Below, piece after piece: positions 24,873 through 32,010 of a stretch of 64,000 bases of DNA; the first letter of the stretch is position 1, and every line of letters begins with the position of its first letter. A program made the translations under genes and the position numbers. The DNA is from Phycisphaerae bacterium (GTDB taxonomy: Bacteria > Planctomycetota > Phycisphaerae > FEN-1346 > JAACEH01): contig JAAYDY010000041.1 of assembly GCA_012729015.1 (NCBI GenBank), positions 62,001-126,000 on the forward strand, given 5' to 3'. The notes under the pieces are model-generated. The model ran no database searches, was not told the DNA's origin, and saw nothing but the letters and a program-made list of their open reading frames with translations.

Positions 24873-27014
24873 TCACAATCCATCGTCGCGGCGCGACGGC
24901 CGCACGACCTCGTACACGACGTGCTGCGGCGCGGAGTCGGGCCGGGCGATGGTCAGCAGCGGCCTCAGCACCCCGGCCGCCTCCAGGCGAGCGAACAGGT
25001 CGCGGTCGAGACCCGGCGGCCACCCGTAGTTGCCCGGGGCGCTGAACCGGTCCACCTCCAGCCAGTTGACGTAGACGTGGGTGATGTCGAGATCCTTGAA
25101 CAAGCGCAGACCACGGGCCTTCAGTTCGTCCGGCGTGGCACTTTCGCCGTAGAGCGGCTCGATCCACGGGCGATCAAAGACCGTGTTGTAGACCACCGGC
25201 ACGTTGAAGTACAGCGTCCGCGCCTCGCCGACCAGGCCGACCACGGGCGGGAACTTGCGGCCGCTAGTCAGGTCGTTGATCATGCGCACCACGTGCGACG
25301 AGTAGGTCCACAGGCGGTCGGTCGAGTCGGGGTGGTACGTGAAGGCGTAGCCCTCGGGCCCCAGCGGGGCCGCGGCGTCGGCCAGCAGCGAGACGTACGC
25401 GCCGCGGCTTTGCAGCATCTGGAGATCGACCATGAAGGTTACCCCCAGGTGCAGCGCGACGGCCGCGCCGAGAATCCACCGTGCCCAGGCCGCGCGGAAG
25501 GCCACGCACCCTGCCCCGGCCGTCAGCGCCAGCAGCACCCATGCCGGCGCCAGGTGCCGCATGACGCGGTGCGTCAGGCAGAACCACACCACGACCGTGA
25601 CCAGGACGATCCCGAGCAGCACCACCCCCCTGCGGCGCCACGGGCGATGGGCCAGCGCGAACGGGGCCGCCAGCAGCACCGCGCCGCCGAACAGGAACGA
25701 CGGCCACGTACTCGGCGGCGCGTCGGCCGAACCGATCAGCGCTTCGGCCAGGGCGTGCCACGTCATCGCGCCCGGCGAATGGTGCTCGGTGAAGTGCCGG
25801 GCCATCTCGCTGGTCCATCCGGCCGGCCCGCCGAGCCACGTCGAGAGCACGGGGAAGAACGGGTTGCCCGTCAGGACGAGGTTGCGGATGTAGAACGGCG
25901 CCCCGACGACGGCCGCCGCGATGGCGAATGCCAGCAGGGGCCGCCACGTGATGCGCCGCGCGGCCAGGGCCGCAAGGCACACGATCGCCGCCGGCGGCAG
26001 AACGAAGACGGCGCTGGTGAGCTTGATGCTCAGCGTCATGCCGACGGCCACGCCCAGAAGCACGGCCGGGCCGACGGCTCTCGGGCCTTCCGCAGCGTCC
26101 TGGTTCCTGCGTTGCCACAGGACGGCGGCGCAGAGCAACGCGGCAGCGACGTAGAAGCTCAGCACGCCCTCGACGAAACCGAGAACCGAGACGCGCAGAA
26201 TCCAGGGCACCGTCAGATAGAGCACGGCGGCGAGCAGCCCGGCCCGCAGGCTGAACAGCCGCCGGCCGAGGCACACCAGGGCCAGCGCCGCCCAGACCGT
26301 GCACGATCCGGCGATCACCTTACCCATCATGGCTCCCTGGGCAACGTCCCGCGTCCAGGACATGCCGGCGTAATAGAGCATCTCAACGGCCATGGGGAAA
26401 TAGGAGTAGACGTTGTGCGGCAGTTCCGTGATGCTGCCCGCCCGGTGCCATTCGGCGGGCACGGCGGCATGGTACTCCATCGTGTCGTACTCGACGCACG
26501 GTGTCGCGGCGCCCCAGAGGACGACGGCCGCCAGGACGACGATCATGCCGACCAGCACCCAGTCGGCGGCTTGGAGTTCGGCCAGGCAGTCACGTAGCGA
26601 GCCTGCCGGACTGCCTTTGTCCGGCATGAGGCCTCGCCGGCGTCGGCGGGCTCTGTCCCACAATGACCACGCGAGCCACAGCGGGAGGAGATCCACCAGG
26701 ACGTCGAAGCCGGTGATGCCGTCAATGAAGACGGCTGCAATGAGGATGGCCAGCCCCATGGCGAAACCCAGCACGGTCCGTTCGAGCGACAACAGGCCGC
26801 GGACTCGTCGCAGCGTCACTTTGCCCAGGACCGCTACCATGGCGCCGATCAGCAAGGCGTGAACAACAGCCCGCAGCGGCGCGAAGAACATTGATCGCGT
26901 GCCGGTCAGTTCGAGGAAGGTCCAGAGGGCGACAAGAAGCACAAGGACGACAGCGAGCACTGCGATTCGAGTGGGTCGGCCGACAAGCGGCCGCGACGCC
27001 GTCGTCTCATCCAT
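24873..27014 (-). CDS. GT-C-type membrane glycosyltransferase (GT39/ArnT-like)
   Basis: This is a 713-residue protein with about 12 hydrophobic helices in the first 530 residues and a soluble C-terminal tail (about 535-713). An acidic pair in the first large periplasmic loop (CVEYDTMEYH) is consistent with the GT-C catalytic Asp/Glu, and YSYFPMAVEMLYYA and NPFFPVLSTWLGG resemble dolichyl-phosphate-mannose-type transferases. It would transfer sugar from a polyprenyl-phosphate donor at the outer face of the membrane. Its start overlaps the hemA stop by 8 bases, so it is translationally coupled to a heme gene without an obvious functional reason. Confidence 0.8.
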   Translation of the reverse strand: MDETTASRPLVGRPTRIAVLAVVLVLLVALWTFLELTGTRSMFFAPLRAVVHALLIGAMVAVLGKVTLRRVRGLLSLERTVLGFAMGLAILIAAVFIDGITGFDVLVDLLPLWLAWSLWDRARRRRRGLMPDKGSPAGSLRDCLAELQAADWVLVGMIVVLAAVVLWGAATPCVEYDTMEYHAAVPAEWHRAGSITELPHNVYSYFPMAVEMLYYAGMSWTRDVAQGAMMGKVIAGSCTVWAALALVCLGRRLFSLRAGLLAAVLYLTVPWILRVSVLGFVEGVLSFYVAAALLCAAVLWQRRNQDAAEGPRAVGPAVLLGVAVGMTLSIKLTSAVFVLPPAAIVCLAALAARRITWRPLLAFAIAAAVVGAPFYIRNLVLTGNPFFPVLSTWLGGPAGWTSEMARHFTEHHSPGAMTWHALAEALIGSADAPPSTWPSFLFGGAVLLAAPFALAHRPWRRRGVVLLGIVLVTVVVWFCLTHRVMRHLAPAWVLLALTAGAGCVAFRAAWARWILGAAVALHLGVTFMVDLQMLQSRGAYVSLLADAAAPLGPEGYAFTYHPDSTDRLWTYSSHVVRMINDLTSGRKFPPVVGLVGEARTLYFNVPVVYNTVFDRPWIEPLYGESATPDELKARGLRLFKDLDITHVYVNWLEVDRFSAPGNYGWPPGLDRDLFARLEAAGVLRPLLTIARPDSAPQHVVYEVVRPSRRDDGL

Positions 27015-28293
27015 CGTCGCGTTCCTCGTCCAGTCGGAACAACCGCCGCAGCACGCGCATGCTCATCTGGGCATGGCCGTCGCGGCTCTCGGTCTTCAGT
27101 TGCTCGATCGGTTCGTGCAGGAGCTTGTGGACGATGCGGTGGGCGGCCAGACGTATTTCGTTGCGCGTCGCCGCGCCGATGTCCTCGCCGAGGCGCTTCA
27201 GCAGCCGCTCGACTTCCTCGTCGCCGATCTCGTGCAGGCGCGCCTCGAGCCGCTCCACCAGCGGGCCCACGTCGCGCACCTCGAACCAGTCGATGAACGC
27301 CGAGACCTCGTCGTCGATGATGGCCGAGGCCACGTCCATCTCGCGGCGCCGCAGCTCCAGGTTCTGCCCCACCTCGCGGGCGAGCCGCTCCTGGTCGTAC
27401 AGGTGCACGCCGGCGACACGCGCGGCCGCAGGGTCCACGTCGCGCGGCACGGCCAGGTCCAGGAGCATCCAGTCGCGCCCGCCGCGCTCCGCCTGGAGCC
27501 GCTCGATCCGCGCCGCGTCGAGAATCGGCTCGGGGCTGGCCGTCGAACTGACGACGATGTCGCTGCCGCGCAGGCACTCGTCGAGGCACTCCCACGACAC
27601 GGCCCGGGCCGAGAGGCGCGCGGCCAACTGGTCGGCGCGCGCCGCCGAACGGTTGACGATGGTCACGCCGCCGCAGCCGCACGACTGAAGGTGGACCGCG
27701 GCCAGCTCGGCCGTCTCGCCGGCGCCGATCACCAGAACGCGCTTGCCGCCGAGGCCGCCGAAGACCCGCGCGGCGAAATCCACCGCCACCGAGGCGACGC
27801 TCGTGCGGCGGCGGCCGATCTCCGTGGCGCCGTGAACGCGCTTGGCCGCCGCGAAGGCGCGGTGAAACAGGCGGTTCAGAAACTTCCCCGTGGCCTCGGC
27901 CTCCACCGCGCGGATGAACGCCGCCTTCACCTGGCCGATGATCTGCGACTCGCCGACGACCATGCTGTCGAGGCTGCTGGTGACCATCATCAGGTGCCGC
28001 ACGGCCGCCTCGGTGTCCAACCGATAGATCATGGGCGTCAACTCGGCGACGTCCAGACCGTGGAAATCGGCCAGCGCGCCGACCAGGTCGTCGGCCGTCG
28101 GCGGCGCGGCCACGGGCGACGCCGCGTACACCTCCACGCGGTTGCACGTGGACAGGATCACGAACTCCGCGTCGTCGAAACGAGCCGTCAGCACCGCCAG
28201 CGCCCGGTCCGCGGCGGACTCGTCGAACGCCAGACGCTGCCGCACGTCCAGCGGCGCCGACTGGTGATTCACTCCGATGCAGAGAATCTTCAC
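27007..28293 (-). CDS. hemA: Glutamyl-tRNA reductase
   Basis: This is a 428-residue enzyme, the first committed step of C5 tetrapyrrole synthesis (glutamyl-tRNA to glutamate-1-semialdehyde). The catalytic Cys50 lies in STCNRVEVYA. GESQIIGQVK, the NADPH site VLVIGAGETAEL, and the C-terminal dimerisation helices are all present. It follows the precorrin-2 dehydrogenase gene by 9 bases and overlaps the glycosyltransferase downstream. Confidence 0.97.
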   Translation of the reverse strand: MKILCIGVNHQSAPLDVRQRLAFDESAADRALAVLTARFDDAEFVILSTCNRVEVYAASPVAAPPTADDLVGALADFHGLDVAELTPMIYRLDTEAAVRHLMMVTSSLDSMVVGESQIIGQVKAAFIRAVEAEATGKFLNRLFHRAFAAAKRVHGATEIGRRRTSVASVAVDFAARVFGGLGGKRVLVIGAGETAELAAVHLQSCGCGGVTIVNRSAARADQLAARLSARAVSWECLDECLRGSDIVVSSTASPEPILDAARIERLQAERGGRDWMLLDLAVPRDVDPAAARVAGVHLYDQERLAREVGQNLELRRREMDVASAIIDDEVSAFIDWFEVRDVGPLVERLEARLHEIGDEEVERLLKRLGEDIGAATRNEIRLAAHRIVHKLLHEPIEQLKTESRDGHAQMSMRVLRRLFRLDEERDDG

Positions 28294-28302
28294 GAGGACT
28301 CC

Positions 28303-28962
28303 TCAGACTGCGTTCGCATCGTCGTCGTCAGCGATGCCGTAATGCTCCAGCACGCGGCGCACCGCGCTGTCCAGCGCCGTCTGTCCCTGGCGTGCGGCTT
28401 TCAGAAGCTCATCCGAGGCCAGGTCCGCGGCGATGCGCCGCCGCACGGTCTCGTCGTCCACGCGCCGCTGAACCAGCACCCTCGCAGCGGCCAGGGCCTC
28501 CAGGAGCGGGCCGTAGGCCGCGTCGAACTGCTCTTCCAGTCGCCGGCGAAGGCGACCCGCCAGCGACGGGCTCGCGCCGCCCGTGGACACCGCCACCGTC
28601 AGCAACCCCCGCCGCAGCACCGACGGCAGAATGAAGTCGCAGCACTCGGGCCGGTCCACGACGTTGCACAGAACGCCGCGCGCGCGACAATCGGCGAACA
28701 CCCGCGCATTGACCTCCGGCGAATCCGTCGCCGCCACGACCAGCGCCGCGCCGTCGAGCAACGCCGGCCCGTAGGCGGCCTCGCACAGTTCCACGCCGCA
28801 CAGGCCACGCAGCGCGTCGTCGATCCGCGGCGCCACCACGCGCACGCTTGCCCCGGCCTCCAGCAGCGCCGAAGCTTTCTGCAACGCCACGCGCCCCCCG
28901 CCCACCACCACGCAGCGGCGGTCGGTCACGTCAAGCATGATCGGATAGTACGTTCGCGGCAT
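28303..28962 (-). CDS. Precorrin-2 dehydrogenase/sirohydrochlorin ferrochelatase (CysG-N/Met8-like)
   Basis: This is a 219-residue protein. The NAD site VVVGGGRVALQKASALLEAG and the family segment CNVVDRPECCDFILP followed by VSTGGASPSLAGRLR identify the bifunctional dehydrogenase/chelatase of siroheme synthesis. Siroheme is the substrate of the AhbA/B decarboxylase, fitting the adjacent ahbB gene. The start MPRTYYPIMLDV at 28962 matches the family N-terminus; longer readings run through a palindromic repeat. Confidence 0.92.
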   Translation of the reverse strand: MPRTYYPIMLDVTDRRCVVVGGGRVALQKASALLEAGASVRVVAPRIDDALRGLCGVELCEAAYGPALLDGAALVVAATDSPEVNARVFADCRARGVLCNVVDRPECCDFILPSVLRRGLLTVAVSTGGASPSLAGRLRRRLEEQFDAAYGPLLEALAAARVLVQRRVDDETVRRRIAADLASDELLKAARQGQTALDSAVRRVLEHYGIADDDDANAV

Positions 28963-29030
28963 CGTGGCCTCGAGATCGCAGTCGCCGGAAGGCGGGCCCC
29001 GGCACTCCCACGCGGCAAGGTTCTTTCCCC

Positions 29031-29141
29031 GTGGCACGGGCATCTTGCCCGTGAGTCGCAGGGCCATCCTGGCCCTGCACAACGCAGTTCGTCCACGGGC
29101 TCTTCTGCCCGTGGGACGCATGGGCAGGATGCCCATGCCAC
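29031..29141. repeat. Cluster of four short hairpins within the heme operon (family C)
   Basis: Bounded by GTGGCA and TGCCAC, it contains hairpins ACGGGCATCTTGCCCGT, CAGGGCCATCCTGGCCCTG, CACGGGCTCTTCTGCCCGTG and ATGGGCAGGATGCCCAT. It lies between ahbB and the precorrin-2 dehydrogenase gene, so it should be transcribed into the operon mRNA. Confidence 0.8.
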
Positions 29142-29181
29142 GATGTGGCGCTGCGGCACCCGGCGCGGCGTGTGCCGACGG

Positions 29182-29664
29182 CTACGCCTCGTCGTCCTCG
29201 TCGTCAAAGTAGACCGGCGCGCTCTTCTTGAACTCGCGGACCGTCGGCAACAGAAGGTAATCGGTCACGCCCAGCGCCTCGGCCCACTGCGCCGCCAGGG
29301 CCGCACACGCCTCGTCGCTCGGACCGTGGATCATCGTATAGAGGGCATACGGCCACTGCGTTCCCCGCGGGCGGCGGTAGGCGTGCGTCACCTCCGCGTG
29401 CGCCGCCAGGGCCGCACCCACCGCGTCGGCCCGGTCGTCCGGCACACTCCAGACCGCCAGGACGTTGCCCTGGAGCCCGACGTGCCGCTGATTGACGATG
29501 GCCGCCATCCGCCGCAGGCGACCGTCCGCCTTCATCGCCCGGAGCCGTTGCAGCACCTCGTCCTCGCTCAGGCCGCAGCGACGCGCCGCCTCGGCGTACG
29601 GGGCCGCCGTGTGCGGCAACCCGTCCTGCAACGCCCGTATCAGCCGCCGGTCACGAGGATTCAC
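29182..29664 (-). CDS. ahbB: Siroheme decarboxylase beta-type subunit (AsnC/Lrp fold)
   Basis: This is a 160-residue protein. An Lrp-like winged-helix N-terminus (PRDRRLIRALQDGLPH) precedes a RAM-like domain. The family-specific segments HAYRRPRGTQWPYALYTMIHG and LLLPTVREFKKSAPVYF match AhbB/NirD-L-G-H proteins, which decarboxylate siroheme to didecarboxysiroheme on the alternative heme (Ahb) or heme d1 path. AhbA is not adjacent, so it must lie elsewhere or one subunit suffices. The GTG start at 29664 overlaps the end of the amidohydrolase by 14 bases, indicating coupled translation. Confidence 0.88.
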   Translation of the reverse strand: MNPRDRRLIRALQDGLPHTAAPYAEAARRCGLSEDEVLQRLRAMKADGRLRRMAAIVNQRHVGLQGNVLAVWSVPDDRADAVGAALAAHAEVTHAYRRPRGTQWPYALYTMIHGPSDEACAALAAQWAEALGVTDYLLLPTVREFKKSAPVYFDDEDDEA

Positions 29665-30586
29665 CGCTTGCCTGCGCCTCCGGTGCGGCTTCGTCCGCGT
29701 CGTCGGTCTCGGACTGGTCGCCTGCCGGAGCGTGGCGCTCGACGAAGCCTTCCGGCCGCGGAATGCCCAGCAACTCCAGCGCGTCGCGCCGGATCAGCTG
29801 CTCGATCACCTCGCGCGGCAGCACGTACTCCGCCGCCGACCGCTGCGGCGAGCACTGGTGGTACAGCAGCGCCATGGCCTGCCGCGGACGCACGAACGGG
29901 AAGGCCGACCCGAACAGCACCTTGTCGATAACGCCCGCCTCGTACGCCCGGGCCAGCGCCCGCGACAGCGCCAGCGGCCGCGCGGCCAGGTGCGACGTGT
30001 CGGCGTACACGTGCGGCGATTTCTCCAGCAGCACCAGCGTCTCGTCCAGGTACGGGTACCCGAGCCCGGCGACCAGAATCCGCAGTTCCGGGAACTCGCG
30101 CACGACCCCGTCCAGCAGATCCGGCCGCGCGTAGGCCATCACGGCGTCCGGCACCCACTGCGACGGGCAGTCCACGATCAGCGGCAGACCGCGCTCGCAG
30201 CAGGCCTCGTATACGGCCAGCGCGCGGCTGTCGGTGGGATGCACGTTCTGGCACGGCGGACAGATCGTCACGCCGCGGAATCCCCACTCGTCCACCGCCT
30301 CGGCCAGCCGCTGGGGCCACGACTCGTCGGCCGGGTCCAGCCCGACAATGCCGATCTGGTGCTTGCCGCGCAGCCCCACGTGACGCCCGACGAACTCCAC
30401 CGGAACGTCGGCCCCGAGACGCCGCGCGCTGAACCCCAGCACCAGGGCCAGGTCCACCGGCTGCATGGCGTCCAGATGGTCCGAGCAGTCGGCGGCCAGG
30501 TGTATGGCGGCTTCGCCGTTGGCCGTCGTGGCCAGGCCGGCGTCCTGCGGCCGGCTCCAGACGTGAGTATGGCAATCGACAATCAT
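29651..30586 (-). CDS. Amidohydrolase-2 family protein, first gene of the heme operon
   Basis: This is a 311-residue TIM-barrel metal-dependent hydrolase. The N-terminal metal motif is intact (VDCHTHVW, HxH), but the C-terminal metal Asp, usually FGSDFPF, reads FGSAFPF, so catalysis may be altered or lost. Acidic tail residues follow 285. The start at 30586 follows GGAGCGACC. Placed before ahbB with overlapping ends, it may act in tetrapyrrole or cofactor metabolism, but no role is known. Confidence 0.82.
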   Translation of the reverse strand: MIVDCHTHVWSRPQDAGLATTANGEAAIHLAADCSDHLDAMQPVDLALVLGFSARRLGADVPVEFVGRHVGLRGKHQIGIVGLDPADESWPQRLAEAVDEWGFRGVTICPPCQNVHPTDSRALAVYEACCERGLPLIVDCPSQWVPDAVMAYARPDLLDGVVREFPELRILVAGLGYPYLDETLVLLEKSPHVYADTSHLAARPLALSRALARAYEAGVIDKVLFGSAFPFVRPRQAMALLYHQCSPQRSAAEYVLPREVIEQLIRRDALELLGIPRPEGFVERHAPAGDQSETDDADEAAPEAQASGESS

Positions 30587-30620
30587 GGTCGCTCCGGGCC
30601 CTGACATCACTGACGCACCC

Positions 30621-30649
30621 ATGGTAGCAGCCCCGCCCGCCGCCGTCAA
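30621..30649 (-). promoter_or_regulatory. Promoter of the amidohydrolase-ahbB-hemA operon
   Basis: On the minus strand TTGACG (30644-30649), a 17-base spacer and an extended -10 TGCTACCAT (box 30621-30626) are present. The leader is about 28 bases. Confidence 0.6.
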
Positions 30650-30675
30650 CGCGTGCGCACCGTGGCACCCGTCGG

Positions 30676-30900
30676 AGGGCGCACGTCATGTTTGTAGGTA
30701 CACAGGCTCTCGCACTGCAGAAACGGGGGTGCCACACTTTGGAGGCCGGACGAAGTCCGGACCAAAGTGTGCGCTGTGTGACGGAGTACAGGCAGAGGCG
30801 GCTTCCTGCGGCGCACACTTTGGCGCCGCCTGCGGCCCTCGACTGTGCTCGGGCCAGGACGTCGCTCCAAAGTGTGGCACCCCTAACCACAAACGTGACG
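30676..30900. repeat. MITE-like inverted-repeat element
   Basis: A perfect 18-bp inverted repeat, GGGGTGCCACACTTTGGA at 30726-30743 and its complement at 30867-30884, encloses two further inverted copies of the CACACTTTGG core. The outer flanks (GTTTGTAGG before, CCACAAACG after) are also inverted. The left flank (30676-30720) recurs at 8700-8745. No coding frame is credible. Confidence 0.7.
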
Positions 30901-30926
30901 TACACCCTCCGTCGGAGGGCATCGGC

Positions 30927-31007
30927 AAAAAAAGCAAGCCTGTCAGACTCGTGCGAGCAACTGCGTGGCCAGGGTTACGCATGTTACTCAGAGCGACAGG
31001 CCTGCTT
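30927..31007 (-). terminator. Terminator-like hairpin of the small Cys-rich gene
   Basis: On the minus strand AAGCAGGCCTGTC pairs with GACAGGCTTGC (one G-T mismatch) around a long loop, followed directly by seven T. It lies about 85 bases past the stop codon of the Cys-rich gene. Confidence 0.65.
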
Positions 31008-31091
31008 AATGGGTCGCCGGACTGCTGCGCGGCTGGGGCGAGACCCCCCGTGCGTCCCGCCGCGGCCCGCCCGAAGGCGGCATCGGTCCGG

Positions 31092-31433
31092 CTATGTCTT
31101 ATCCGAATCGTCCGAGGCCTTGGGTCGCCGCGACGGGGCGGCCGTGGGCGCCGTGGCGTCCTGCGAATCCGCCGCACGCGACGCACGCGACACCGGTCGA
31201 TCCGGCCCGAGGCCGCGATGGGCCGATGTCGTCGGCACCGCCCGCAGACGACGGCACGGCGGCTCGTCAAAATCCGACAACTGGCCGCCCATGTGGTTGA
31301 CCTTGTCCCAGCCCATGCCTGCGAACCAGCAGACGTTGCGGCACCCGCACGTGAAGCACGGGCCCACGTTGTACACGTTCATCGAACGCCGGGACGGCGA
31401 CTGTGTCCCTGAGGTCTTCCTGTGGTCGTTCAT
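31092..31433 (-). CDS. Small Cys-rich protein of unknown function
   Basis: This is a 113-residue product. A compact Cys cluster (GPCFTCGCRNVCWFAGMGW, about 25-43) plus one later Cys (EPPC) suggests metal binding or disulfides. The C-terminal half is low-complexity, rich in Arg, Ser, Ala and Pro. I recognise no family. It is kept as real because GGGAGG sits seven bases before the ATG at 31433, a terminator hairpin with a T tract follows, and a sigma-54-like promoter lies upstream, next to a sigma-54 activator gene. Only the N-terminal part looks constrained, so the exact extent is uncertain. Confidence 0.55.
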   Translation of the reverse strand: MNDHRKTSGTQSPSRRSMNVYNVGPCFTCGCRNVCWFAGMGWDKVNHMGGQLSDFDEPPCRRLRAVPTTSAHRGLGPDRPVSRASRAADSQDATAPTAAPSRRPKASDDSDKT

Positions 31434-32010
31434 GGCGGAACCTCCCGGCCGCGAGACGGAGTCGGTCGGCGGATGCGGATACCCGCCGATCGACACCCGT
31501 TGCCTCGCAGTGCTCGCTTGGCACAGCTTCCTACCCCTCGGTCGCTTCTTCTGGTTCCGATTCGCTGCCCGCGACAGTGCGCTTCAATCCATGCAACCTG
31601 GGACGCCCCCGCGACCCTCAACACCCAGCACTGTCAACGTGCCACATCACCCCTCACTATGTGCAACCAGCGTACCACGAGCGCCCAGAAAACAGTGTCG
31701 CCAACCCTAAGGCGTTGCCAGTCAATATCTTAGAACTGAGTCCGAATTGCTCAAAGGAAGGCCGTTGGAGCAAGAGACTGACAACAACGTGGGCAGTTTG
31801 GCGACAGGTTTGCGAATAATCAGTGAACCAGCACCGGAAACCAGCACTAATCCCTCAGAAAGCCCGCCAACTTTGTTGCCGGGTCCATGTGCCAACGTTG
31901 TGGGCGCGCCACCTTTCCCGCCACGGCCTGCGGCCTCACCCACCGCCCCACGGATCGTACCACGCCGACGGCACTGCGGTTCGGGAAATCCAGCAGATAT
32001 GCACTCAGGG
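31434..32010. other. AT-richer intergenic region downstream of the sigma-54 activator
   Basis: This 577-base gap has more A+T than its surroundings, especially at 31640-31860. It carries the sigma-54-like promoter at 31662-31678. No gene or clear terminator is seen. Confidence 0.5.
31662..31678 (-). promoter_or_regulatory. Sigma-54-like (-24/-12) promoter
   Basis: The minus-strand sequence GTGGTACGCTGGTTGCA has the essential GG and GC dinucleotides at the correct 12-base phase and a perfect TTGCA. It differs from YTGGCACGRNNNTTGCW at three less critical positions. It would drive the Cys-rich gene with a leader of about 220 bases. Confidence 0.4.

Noticed and set aside
29031..29141. Hairpin cluster considered as a CRISPR array
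   Set aside because: Units are palindromes of differing sequence without equal-length spacers, and no cas gene is in the window.
26899..29931. 1010-residue plus-strand frame opposite hemA to the amidohydrolase
   Set aside because: Antisense to four genes with firm motifs; no domain.
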